A stretch of 64,000 nt of DNA from Ustilaginoidea virens. Taxonomy: Eukaryota; Ascomycota; Sordariomycetes; Hypocreales; Clavicipitaceae. Of this stretch, positions 21,427 through 34,400 are shown one piece after another. Location: positions 3,968,501 to 4,032,500 of the forward strand of contig NC_057317.1 of NCBI RefSeq assembly GCF_000687475.1, given 5' to 3'. The notes under the pieces are model-generated. The model was given only the letters and a program-made list of their open reading frames with translations. It was not told the origin of the DNA and did not search any database. The stretch's first letter is position 1. Each line of letters begins with the position of its first letter. The position numbers and the translations under genes are program-made.

Positions 21427-22475
21427 GGTGCGAGTGTGCGCGGCGTGCCGGTAGCCCTGGGACGCGGTAGCGGAAGCGGAAGCCGGGACGATAGCTACAG
21501 CTGATGGTGGCGACGACGACGGAGACGGCGACGCGGTAGCTTGGAGAGGGGTGCTCGAACGCCGGGGATGGAGAGGTCGGCAGCCGGAGTGGATATAATA
21601 CGAGCAGGAAGAGACGGTGGATGATGGAGACGATGGAGATGGGCGGAGCAGCAGCCCAGCCGAGGCGGGCCGAAGCAGCGCCCAGTGCGCAGTCGCAGTC
21701 GCCGTCGCAGCCGGCTTCATGCTGTTGGCGACGCAGGATGCCATGCCATGCCACGAATGGATTCCTCTTTCCCGTTCTTTCGCCTTGCGCGGCCGGGCTG
21801 AGGGACTGCCTGGAACAAAGTGAAGACGGGCAGTTTGGGGCCAAGGATCAAGGATGAGGCAGATGGGATGCGGGGTGGGAGGGTTGCTCGTGCGTACCGA
21901 GAACAGCTGGGTGCAACGGATGCGTGTATCTGTCTAACCGACAGCGGGGTATGCGTGCAGGACGTTCTGTTGAAAAGAAACCTCTCATTGGGGACTTGGG
22001 GACAGCTGCTTAGGTACTGGGACTTGGGGCTCGTGAGCGTAGGCGGTGGGACAAGACATAAAATGCGGAGGTTAGCTCGTTCCTTCCGCCTCGACCTGCA
22101 GCAATGCGAGGAACCAAGGAAACAAGGAAACAATGGACACAATGGACACAACGTGGAAAGAGCAGATCATGGCGGGAACATTCGGGCATGTGCCAGCGAT
22201 GACTATACCCCAAGCAGCGCATGCGCCGATGCAGTTACATGGTTCGTGTCTACTTTCCAACCCTTGGCGCCAAGCAATGCCACAAAGATAGATACAGAGG
22301 ATGGATCATCAACAATGAAGAGAAGTGAGGGGAACAAAAGAGGCAAACGGATGAAGAAGAAAAAAGAGGAAACAGTGAAGAAAAAGAAAAAGAAAACGAA
22401 AACGAAAACGAAACGCCAACTCCTTTGCCCAAACCACCACGTCCCGACAGACAAACAAACCGCCACCCGGCCCCC
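21427..22475. other. Intergenic, isochorismatase promoter and MDN1 3' flank
   Basis: No gene is supported in this 1.05 kb. The right part is purine-rich (AAGAAAAAG and AACGAAAACG runs at about 22350-22415) just beyond the MDN1 stop. Long frames on both strands have biased composition only. Confidence 0.55.
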
Positions 22476-25400
22476 TCACGACGCTACTTCTGCAAACCAT
22501 GTCCTCAACAAGCCCGCCAGCGCCGTGGGCAGCTCCTCCAGATTGTGCACAATCAGATAGTACTGGAACGGAAACGTGTCCAGGTATCTCTCAATCACAA
22601 CCCGGCTCTCCCCGTTGTCCCCCTTGACAAACTTGGCCTCCTTGAGCTCAAGCACGCTGTCGCCCTTCCTCTTCCCCGTGTCGTCCATGATGATAAAGAC
22701 CACCATGATCCTCTCTTCCATGGCCTCCCGCAGCAGCCTGCGGATCGGGTCGTGCGCCGAAGAGGGAGTCAGGCCATCCGACAAGATCAGAGCCAGCTGC
22801 CACAGATCCGAAGAGCCGCCGCTTTGGTCCCTGGCTTGGCGGAACTTGTCAATCGTCTGGCGTATCAGCAGAGCAATGTCGGTCTTGTCCTGGCCAAAGG
22901 AGAACTTTTGCAGCACCTTGGCGCCCGCGTCCGATGCGAACGGTTCCGTGAGCTCGTGGGCCGTGAAGACGTCCGCGCCGAAGCCGACAACGCCGACCTG
23001 ACCAGCTTCCAGCATGCTCAGTGAGCGAGACACCATGACGAGCGACTCCATGGCCAGCCTTCCCGAAGACGACTCCCCCATGCTTTTGCTGTCGTCGACG
23101 CAAACCAGGATCTGGTACGTGCGCTTCGTCGGAATCGCTCGCCGCATCCATATCTTGTCACGCTTGTAGCTGGATGCTATGTATGGAATGATGCGCTTGA
23201 TGTTCAAGCGTTTTCCCGTCCGGAAGGATCCAGACAGCTTGGTCGATTGCGACGGGGTGAGGATAAGCCGTAGTTGGGACGTCAACGCCAGTGAGAGTGC
23301 ATGAGATTTGCGTTGAAATTCGCTCCACTGATGGACGCACTCTCCGTAGTCGCGGAGTCCCCGCGCCTCGTTGGACAGGTGAGTCGACGATAGCTGTTCC
23401 GACGTCTCTTCAATCGGCCCGTCATGCCCAACTTCTTGCGAAAGATCCGCGTCTGCTTCCGACGCCGAGTCTTCCTGGTTGTAGTTGCCCTGTCGAGTTT
23501 GAACGCCAGTGCGGACCCCGTCCAGCTCCGTCGCTTCCGTTTCGCGTGCCTCTGCCACGTCGTCCATGTCCACCTTGTCTGCGCTCTCTACAGCTTCGTC
23601 GTCTGCATCCTCCTCCATGCGGTGAGCATTGGGATCCTCCCCAGTCCCTCGGTCATCCACAGCCATTGTCTCATCAATCGGCTGGACCTCATCCTCGGCG
23701 GCGGTCCCCATAGCCTGAGTGTCTGCAGCTGCATCGTCGTTCTGTAAATGTTGGAATTCTTGCCGTCTTTGCTCTGCGTCCGTTTGATCGTCCCCTCGTT
23801 GATCTGGGGCATCTTCCTGATTCGCCTGCAAGATATCTGCATTTTGCCGGTGCCATTTTTCCAGCGCATCGCCTAGTTTTCGGAACGGATCGCTTCTTGC
23901 TGCTTCTTCCTCGTCCTTGTTCTGCTGGGGCTTTTCATTGTTTTCGTTCGATCGAGAGGTCCCTCCTCTGGTGCCTGCGCTGGCATCTTGATCCGCGTCC
24001 CCATCTCCCATCTCCCCCTGCTCCTGCTGCGCTGCCTGAGCCTCGAACGTGTCGTCGATATCCATGGCCTGTTGATCTTGGGTCGTGCTCGAATTTTTCG
24101 CGTCACTCGGAGCGGCATCATCCACGTCAGTGTTGGCACGGTCCTGCGGCAGCTGAGAAACTGGAGCTGGGTTCTCTTCCTCTCCCTCGTCACCTGCGTC
24201 ATTATCTGCGCCTGAGTCCACTTCTTCCTTCACTTCTTCCGTCACTTCTTCCGCGCCAGCGACTACTTCCCCCTCGCCTTCTTCGTCTTGACTGGTTTTG
24301 TCTTCTTCGTCTTCCTTGTCATGCAGTCCTTGGTCTTCGTCATCTTCCATCTTCTCGTCGTCTTCGCCAGCATCCGCAGGTGGTTCTTCAACTTCATCGG
24401 CTGCTTCATTAGCGTCTGGAAGATCATCGGCTTCATCGCTGTCCGAAACCGCGTCATTGTCCTCAAAATCCAACTCCATATCCTCTGGAAGATCGAGCGC
24501 GCTTTGCTCTTGCACATTTTGGTCCTGACGGTTGAGTTCTTCCTGAGCGTGAATATCATCGTCCTCTGATTCTTCTTCATCACCTTGCCGCTCTTCCTCG
24601 TCCTGAACGTCTTCGTGGCTCTGCTTCTCCCGCTCTTGTTTTGTCTCTTCTTCTCCAGCCACCTGTTCATCATCTTGCTGCTGGCCCTTTGCTTCGTTTC
24701 CTTTTTGGTCTTTCTCCGCCTCTTGGTCATCCTTGCCGTCCCACATCTTTTCGTCAACGGCCGTCGGGTCAAGGTCGTCGACATCACCGGCCTCTTCATC
24801 CATGTCGTCCTTCTCTTCGTCGCCCTTCTGGGAACCTTCGTCCTCCTCATCTTGGCCAGCGACGCTTCCCATTTCCCCTTCCAGGTCCTCGTCTGCCATG
24901 TCTACCGCATCCTTTTCGTCTTCCATATCAGCATTTTGTTCCTTGTTCGCTTCTTGAGCTAGCTCAGTCAAGTCCTCGTCGGGTTGGATGTCCTTGCTGA
25001 TATCTTCAGCACCATCACCATCACCTAGGCCTGTGCCAGCCTCCAGCTGCCCCTCAGCGCCCGACGACTCCTCAGACGTTTCGTTTGGAGTGCAGAAGCC
25101 TTGCGAAGCGATTTGACTGAACGCCTTGGTAAGATTGTATGACATGTGGGCTGTGGCGCGATGTAATTCCTGTCCTTGATCAATCAATCTCGAGCAAAGA
25201 GCGTCAAACTGATTTAAAACTGGGGCGGCGAGGCCAACAAGACACATTGCTGCCGAGCTGATCTCCGGATCGTCAAGCTGAAGCTGCTGAATCATCTCGA
25301 CACAGCCCTGAACAGTTCGCTCCACCTTTTTCATGTGCAACTGATGCATCATGGAGAAGAAAGCATCGCTATGTTTGCTAAGCCAACCTGGCTCGGCAGG

Positions 25401-28400
25401 GTCCCTGGGAATGACAATGCCGAGCTTCTTAGCACGCTCCATGGCGACAAGAACCGTGTCCGTCAGCTTGGAGATGGCGTCAGCGAACTCGCTCAGTCTG
25501 GTGTTCTTGCTAGACATGTCAATGCCTGTGAACTCGGCTTCTATTCCAACTTTGAGATAGCCGAGGCAGAACCCCAAATCGGGGCGGGCATCGGCCAGTT
25601 TAGTGATGTCTTCATCTATTTCCTTCAGATCTGCGAGAACATCTTCATTCAACTTGTCATGAGCGGTGGAGCTGATACGAGGAGGGAGAGTGGGAAGGTT
25701 ACTGGCAGCGGTCGATCGTGTTTTGAGACGTTCAGCCCATCTCCTCAAGCCGTCAATCGGAACTTGGTTGTCGACCTTGCCGAGCTTTCCATGGATTTCA
25801 ATAAGTAGAGCAGCATATTCGATACCGTGCTCAAGCCATGGTAACAGACGTCGCCAATTGTAGTCCCGACTATTATGCACCAACCTGTCGTTCTTTGAAA
25901 ACTCTCCCAGCTGCTTGAACTGATCAATGGCCTTCTGCAAAGACTCATGGGACTTGGCTGTGGCGCCAAGGTGCTGGCGTTGCGACAGGCTGAAACTAAT
26001 CAAGCCTTCCATAAACCCAACACTTCTCGCCACCTCGGCACCAGTGAGATCTTCAGAGTGCTCACGGGCAGCGTCCCTGGCTCTAGGAGCGAGATCCAGA
26101 GTCTTGTGTAAGAAATACTCAGCGTCCTTCTCTGCTCCAGTCTTGGCAGGACTGGATGGCGATATTTTCGAAAGGATCGCAGCAAGGGTACTCTGCTGCA
26201 CCAGTCTGTCCCCCGACAAGTTGTGCTGCAACCCCATAGCTCGTAGGTCACGTAGCGTATCGGCAAAGAGTTTGCGTTTCCTCGTCTTGAGATGCTTGAT
26301 CTGAATCTTGGTCTCCTCCGTAAGGGTGCATGGTGTCTCCTTCCGCAGTTCGGCCATGGATGCGTTGAGTTCGGCAACAAAATCCGAGAGCAGGACGGCG
26401 ACATTGCTCGACACTTCAGGACTGTAGGTAATTTTCCTCATTATCGAGACAGTCCTGGACAGGTTGTGCAGTCTCGTATGTTCTTCTAGCCACCCAGGCA
26501 AAGATTCGACCAGAGGTGCAACACTGATGTCTTGCATTCCGGAGTCAAAGGGCACTGGGTCGCCTTTTGCTGCTGGGACAACGTCCTCATCGGGGAGGCC
26601 TTGAGAAATGATCGTCTTCATCTCCTGACCCAAGACACTTCGAAACTTGCGAACTAGTCTAAAGAGCTTCTTGTGAGATTTCTGAGCACTATCCCGAAGA
26701 GCGTTGATGTTGGTGTCCTTCCAACTGGCCATGAGAAGAACATCCTTCATCTTCTTCACGATTGGCACCTGACCCTTCTGAATTGCCTCTCGGGCCGGCG
26801 TTTCATATCTCGAGTAGTATTGCAGAAAGTTGGTCATCGCAACACTTATCACACTCAGGACAGGGTAATCGCATGTCAGCAAATTCAAGTGGCTGAGGAG
26901 CTGGCGCAAAAGGGCAACTCGAGTTTCGAATTGACCGACGATGGATGTAGTGAAATACAGCTCCAAATTCTCAATCAACTGCTTGGCATACTCTTGCAGC
27001 TCGGATGGCGACTCCATCATTGTCAAGGGCATCGCGATAACAACCTGATAGGAAACAAACCACCAGGAATAAGCGTCTTCTTTACACTTCTTCTGTTCCA
27101 TGTCGAAGAGGTTCGCCCACGTTGAGAGTTCGAGTCGTCGCCATCGAATGATTGTATCCGTGATTGAATCGTGGAGAGGCAAGACACCATGAGTCTTGCT
27201 GGCCCACCCACCGAATTGCCATTCATATACATGGGCATGAAGCTGTTCAACCTTGGGTAAAAGCTTGGCTAGAGGTTCCCCGTTGACTTGCTCCAACAGC
27301 CTGTCGCATGATTGAATCACATCCGCCAACGGTTGTAAATGTGCAATCTCGTCAATCTGCTGCAGTTCGCGGAAGCGCGCTTTGATTCGGAGAACCAGAC
27401 TAACCAGCTGCCTCGCTTCGGTCAAGTTTGCGTTCTTGTAGAAGTTATATCCCTTGTCTGGCACAGTAAGCTGCAGTTCGTCGGTCTTTTCACTCAGGAA
27501 AACAAGTGTACTCGCCAACATGCTGGAGTTGGTATTTCGATCGACGTTACTTTCACCTGACAGCTCAGTTACGATACGCTGGCCAATGCTCATGCAACAT
27601 TCACGAAAAGCCGCCGAGGGCGTTTGTCGTTCGAGGAAGATTTTGCGATGTGCGTCCGCTACCATTAACGATATGTTTCGGACAAAATCTGGCTTTGTGT
27701 CTCCCCGAGAGGTAGAATCTTCCTCATCAAAGGCCGGAAACAGTTCGTTGAATTCATTCGCGTCAAGCTCCTCTTCATCTTCCAAGGCGCCGCGAAACCT
27801 GTAAATGCTGGTCTTGGCGGCTTCCTCCTTTCTGTCAGCATCCAGTTTTCTGTTCCAATCATTGTAGAAGCCATGAAAGCAACCAAATACTGCTTCTCGA
27901 TCGGCTGAGGAAAAGGCCTCGAGCCCGTTGATGGATACGTTCAGGCTCATTAAAGAGAGAAACTCAAACGTATTGGTTTCAAGATTCCTCGGGGGGAATT
28001 TCCGGATGTTGGAACCGAAAAAGGGCGTAACATCGATCAAGTGCTTCGTTGATGCCTCCAACGACTTGGCCCGAGTGGCGTCAGAAAGAGAAAGTCCAAC
28101 CAAAAGACATCGAAGGATATTGACGGTGGGCTGCACCACATCCTGATAAACCTCGAAACGGGAAGACAGTCGATCGATAAGGCGACAGATGTTTTCACGA
28201 ACAACTCTCAAGCTTCCTTCATCGCTGGCATCCCAATTCAGACTGGGAGCGCGCATGGCTGGTTGCAAGCCTGGGCCAGTGACTATTCTCAGAATGTTGA
28301 CAAATTCAGCATGTACTTGGCTGAGCTCAGACCTCTCTGGGCGAAAAGCAGGCCGGACCAGTTTGGGCGGAGGACCGAGCTGATCAATTTGCGACTGTAC

Positions 28401-31400
28401 CAGATCAATCCTTGCACTTATGGTTTGCCCCGTAAAGCCGTTCTGGAATTCCTTCAGGGCGTCTAGCTTTTCATGCAGTGATGATTCTAGTTGCCTGAAG
28501 AACATGAGCTCGGCCTTTGGTTGCAGCTGTGGATCAAAGATCCTGTCTGGGACGTAAAGCTTAACGAGACTGATGCTAAAATGGAGCCATGCGAGGGAAG
28601 AGAAGTAAGTGGCTTTCTTTGAATCGACCTTGGCGGCGGCTAAACTGATAGTTACAGGAACAAAATGATCCAACGCAACTTCTCGAAGATGAGCAGCATC
28701 GATAGCTTGGATGAACTCGTTGAAGAAGCCGTCAGCCGACAGGAGACCGTCCTGTGCGGTGCGTAGAATGGTAGCAATGTCGTTTTCTGTGCGCGTGAAA
28801 CAATTTGACAGTTCAGCTTTGAGTTGCGAGCTGTGTGCACCAAACGTGTCGAGCAGTAAATTCCAAAGCAGCTCGTTGAGCTCTGCTACAGGATCTGCTG
28901 TTATTTGAGAAGTCAGACTGGCTAACTGCTGGCCAAGAATTGGTAATTCTGTTTCTAGAAGGGCCAAGGAGCTCAAGCTAACACTCCTCAGCTTGCCAAG
29001 TTTCTCCCAAAGCGTTGTGACCATTGTGCCATTCCAAGTAAAGTTGTTTTGACATGTCAGGAAGTCTATGGATTGGAGTCTCAGAGCGTTTTCAGAAGCG
29101 CAGGCGAACATCATTGTAGCCTTGGTAGGTACGTTTGCCAAGACAACCAGCTCGCTCTCTGGCCTGGGCACTTGAAATTCTTTGGTCAGCGCTCCAAGCA
29201 ACCTCAATTGTCTGAGATGTTCAAAAATTGTTGCGAAGAAGGGAACTGTCTCCCGAGACTCGTGACCGATGCCTGACTCCAGTTCTTCAACGGCATCGGT
29301 GAGATCTTTGATGAGCTGATCACTAGAAGGATTGCCAAATTTCACGACTGCATACGCCTTTGCCAGCGCTTCCTGTGCTTTGCATAGATTGGTAATAGAC
29401 GATGACACTCTCCAGCGGAGGGCATCGAATCTGCTACTAAGGTGATTAAGTGCGATGCACTGGTCCAAAGCAGGCTGCGTGGGTATGGGAAGGGGTTTAA
29501 AGGCGTTCCACAAGTTTTCCATGCTCAAGCCGGTACATAACTGGAAACCATTGTTGAAGCTGCCTGATACTTGGCTGACAGCTAGTAAGATGAAAGCGGA
29601 ATCTTTCTCCGTTTTCATGACCTCGAGGAATGACAACAGCTTCTTCGTGCCAAGGGAGATGTGCGCCTGGAACAAGGCTTCATCAAAATCTGGCCCCGAA
29701 GTAAGGGAAAGGGTCTGTTCCAGAAAAAGACAAAGTATTTCAAAGAGTTGAAGGCGAGAAAAGAAATTGTCACGCGAGTGTGGAAGGTGCTCCATGAAGC
29801 TCTCCATCGAATCAATGATTGATGAGAAAAAGACACCGAGTTTGACAGTCGAGTCTTTCGACACAGCAGCAACTCGCTGGCTAACGAGGGAGCGCTGCAA
29901 ACGGCTCAATGCAGCCAGTCTGGTTGCCTGTGCCTGGCTTTGAAATTGCTGGATAGCTACGCGGACACGATGAAGTCGAAGAGAGGTCTCGTAACGTACT
30001 GCCGCCCAAGGCGCCAACGTATCGTCTGGTAGTAGTTTGGCAACAACTTGGTTGTTTAGCATGTGAATTGGTTGTGCATCTGGATAACCTGCCGTGCCAG
30101 ACGGTGGCAATGTTGCGTATAGTTGCATGACGCTGCGCAGGATTTGACAACCGTTGGGGGTCTGGAAAAAGCCAAGCACCGATTTTGATTCTTCTAATAA
30201 ATCTCTGCTTTGGACGTCCGCTCCCAAGGGTGTCTCGACAAAACGAGGAAGCAATGACAGGTCTTCCATAGAAAGGTGATCCACAGCTACTCTGGATGCA
30301 CTGGTTGACGCTGCGCCGCCCGAGGCGGTGTTGGTCAACAGGCGCAAGTCGTGGAATCTTTGAAGCCCACCTTCCACGGGGGCAATTCTGAGCAGGCACG
30401 AAGGAGCAGCTGGCGGAGGGTTGAGCATGTGAATTTCGACGGCTCGATTTCTCATGGCACGAGACAGTTCCCCATATCTAGGATCCACGGTCAAGAAAAT
30501 TCTGAATTCAGGATGGGGTCTGATGATCCTTGGCTTGCCATCGGATTCACAACGTTCATTGATACTCAGGAATCCATTTGGCTCCAGCAGAGAGTTGAGT
30601 CGATCCAGTACTGATGCGTTGCACATATTAGCGTTATCCAAGACTAACCACTGACCAGTAACAAGAGCCTTGACAATGACACCGTCCAGCCATTCAAACC
30701 GAGGGTTGGCGAGAACTAGTGGGCCTTCCAACAACTTCTTCGCCCTGATAGCCGCGATGCCAGCGTCGGAGTCGGGCTGAATCTGTTCCAGCAGATTGCC
30801 AATGGCGGTAAGAACGGCCGACAGACTTTCGTGATCGCCATTTTGTGCGTCAAGAAGATGCACCAGGTTTAGTGCCTCAACTGGCACCGCAGAGGGAACC
30901 AGGGACATGATTGATTCCTGTAGACATTCGCGAAGGTCAATCAAGGCTGTGTTGACCTCTCGAAGCGGATCGGCCTGCTCAAAACCGCCAACAAGATCCA
31001 TGGTGTCGATATCAGCATTCATGGGAAATACCACGAGGGGTTTACCACACAACGCGGCAATGTAGTTCAGCAAGGACGATTTGCCGTATCCCGACGGACT
31101 GCTCAAAATGCATGGGATATTCTGCTTGACGCATACCATGATCGATTCCAATTCGGCAAGCCTGGGAACCACGTCAATGTTCGGAAGGCGCTCAGGCTGC
31201 ACAGTGAGATTCCTGGGCAACAAAGCAAAGCCTACTTGACCGAACCTTGAGTTTAGGTTGCGGTAAAGATTATGAGCCCGTGGTTCTCGACCGACGATCC
31301 GGGTGAAGAGTCTATCAGCCTCTGCTCGATCCTTGGGCGTGCGAAATCGCTGCCTGACTATGAGATCGAAGAAGTCGTCCATTACGGCAATCTGAAGCAC

Positions 31401-34400
31401 AGGGTCTGAGGAATCCAGTAGATGCAGCCATCTCAGCACATCTCGAAGGTTAAACTCCCATGGCCCACCACTAGCTCCGAATGTCTTGACTACCACGGTT
31501 TGTCGCTCCATCTCGGACACCAAATCAATCAGTTGGGTAATGACTTCGTCACTCAGCTTCGGGTAATTGTGGGATGCAATGAGCTTCAGGTCCTCATTCT
31601 GAAAGATGTCTGCATATACGACGATGAACCGGTTGACAAATGAAGCTGGAAGACCTTTGCGACCACCTCCCTGGTGATGTGGATTTTGGGCTGCGAAAAG
31701 ACGGAAGTTTGGATGCCTCTTGAAAACTTGGTCCAGCTCGGAAATATAAACCTCACCACGGTGGTCAAGGCAGGCGTTCAGTCCTTCCAGTACAGACTGT
31801 GACGCAAGATTCATTTCATCCAAGAGTACCCATTCGCCTCTTTGCATGGCTTGCAAGAATGGCGCATCTCTCCATGCAAAATTCCCAGCCTCTTCACCTT
31901 CGACTGGCACATCCGTGCCAAACAGATCCATCAGATCCGTCTGGTCGGACAAGTTGATTCTGGTTAACGGTTGACCGCATGCTCGTGACAGTGCCGCAAC
32001 CAAAGTAGTCTTCCCAACACCAGGGCTACCCTCTAGCAAGATCGGCTTCTGCATCTGTAGTGCACGAACCACTCTCATGGCGTTGAGCCGTGTGGTAGGG
32101 GCATGGAAGGCAAATGCCGGATCGGCAGCTCCCGTTGCAGTTCGAGGTATGCTGAAGTCCCCTATCGACAGCATGCCATCGGTAAGCACGACAGCTGGTT
32201 CAGCGTTGTAAATGTGGGAAACATCTTGCCCGATGAGTTCTCCGAGTTTCCTGATGCATTCCTCCCTTTGACAGCTGACCGTCTTTGGGTCTGAATTCAC
32301 CATGGCAGATGGATTGGCACCAATGCTGTCGATAAATATGGCGGCGGCGCCGTGAACAAAGGATACCAGTGGATTGGTCATTTCGAAAGTATTGATGAAT
32401 TGAACCCAAACAAGAATCTCGCGGATAGAGAAGGTACCATTGGCCATGGGGCGAAATGTTTGAGCAAACCATTGGGCAAATTCAACCATGGCATCGACGA
32501 GGTGCTTAGATCTGTCCACAAGCTTTGCTTCAACAATGTCGTGAATATCTTCGCTCGTGGACAAAGGCGGAACCCATATTTCAGTGAATCTATTTCGAAG
32601 TGCAGGAGAAAGCTCCTTCTTGCCGAAATCGCCCCCTGGGTTCATTGTACCGAAGAACTGGAACCCGGGAGCCCCCACCACATATGAGTTGTCGACGCCT
32701 TTTTCCGCCAGAAGTAGTGTCCTTTGAGGTTCCAGGACGGAGTTCAACCGCTCCAAGACGGAATCGTCGGCAAGTGATATTTCATCCAACAGAAAGAAAT
32801 GGCCACTTCTCAAGGCCTCAACTAGTGCGCCGTCCGACCATTCGAAAAGGGCCTTTGACCTTATTTCATTCGCCCTCAGGCGGTCGCGAATCGTCTGCGG
32901 GATACTATCCTTGATTGCCGGGTCCAGGGAGTTGTATTCTTTCAACATTTCTTCTACCGAATCGGCGACCTGGTGGCCAATCTGCTCGAAAATCATGGCC
33001 AAGTCTGAACTGATCGAGCCCAGAATGGCACCACGGTTTCGCACGGGTCTCTGTGAACCAATAAGGTCCCCTGTCTCAGTGTTTTGATGGGCATTAACAA
33101 TGCGCAACTCTTTGCTAAGGGCTTCTGCGAGTAGCTGAACTACAGTTGTTTTGCCACATCCAGTTTCACCGACAAGGAGAACAGGCTCGTCATTCTTCAG
33201 AGCTCGAGACACCAGAACATATAGTCTCCTCATGGCATACGTCCACACAACGCCTTGCGCGTTTTGTCTCGCTGTCAGATTCTTAAGTTCAGGGGCGCTC
33301 GTGGCGGAGTACAAACTTTCGAGGTCCAAGTTGACTTTGAAGACCTTCTCTATTACCTCTTTGACAGCGATACGCTCCTCCTCGACACGAACGCGTTCCG
33401 CAAGGAGCATGAAACCGTGAACAGCAATCTGCTCCCTGTCGTCAGCTTCTCTCAATGCCCATCGGAACAAATCTCTCAGTGTGGCAAAACTATCCTTCTG
33501 CTCAAACAGACGGCTAGTTTGACGGAGTCGAGAAAGCTCTTTGTAAACCGTCACGATACGCTTGCAGTCAGGAGGCGACGTATTCCGGCTTCGCTGTTGG
33601 AGAATGTACTCAAGTTCATCCTCGGGAATGTCATCAAAGTGCAATTCTAAAAATCGGTTTCGGAAAGCTCGCGATAAGGCTTTCCTACCTCCGTACAAAC
33701 CAGGTGGGTTTTGGGTTGCAAACAAGATGAAGTTCTCATGGGGCCGTACTATCTCCTGCGTTTCGGGGATGAGAAGTTCTCGATTGTCATCCAATAGTCG
33801 ATTGAGAGCTTCGAGGACATCTGTAGGTGCCAAATTGAGCTCATCCAAGACTATCCAGTGGCCCTGTCGCATAGCCTGGACAAGGAGACCTTCCTGAAAC
33901 CTCAGCTTTCCATCCGATCCGGATATGTATGTACCTAAATACTCCTGAAGATCGGTATGTTCGTGGTTGTTAATACGGACGAACCTGTTGCCTGTAAAGT
34001 TGGCCAAGTACTCAATCATACTTGTTTTGCCGGCGGATGTCGGACCTTGAATCAAGATGGGAAATCGCCTCGTCGAAGTTGCTCGGACCAGGTTGAGGAG
34101 GTTTCGTTCGACGTAGGGGGTAATGATGTAGTCGTCGCGTTTGATTGGCGTCCCTTCCCCCTGAAAGAGCCAGTAGTGGCGATCGCGTTTCTGATTCTCA
34201 AATCTGACGTATTGACGACCGTCGTTGGGATGCTTTGGAGGCTGAGAAAGAAGGGACTGCGGGTTGCCATGTTTGTCTAAAAGATGATGGTAGATGAGCG
34301 GCAATAGCATTTGCTCAGACTCGCGATTAAGGAGGGTCAGGAATCCCATAGAAAATCCTTCGTATAGAGCACGGCGCAAGCCATAAAGAGGAGCTATTGT

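Noticed and set aside
21820..22560. Plus-strand frame of 246 codons running into the end of MDN1
   Set aside because: Its Lys-rich half is the purine tract near 22350-22415 and its end is antisense to midasin; no independent support.
23291..25000. Long plus-strand frames rich in Leu, Phe, Val and Ser that look like membrane proteins
   Set aside because: They are the antisense of the Asp/Glu-rich region of midasin. Complementing GAA/GAG/GAT-rich codons yields hydrophobic-looking frames without real signal.
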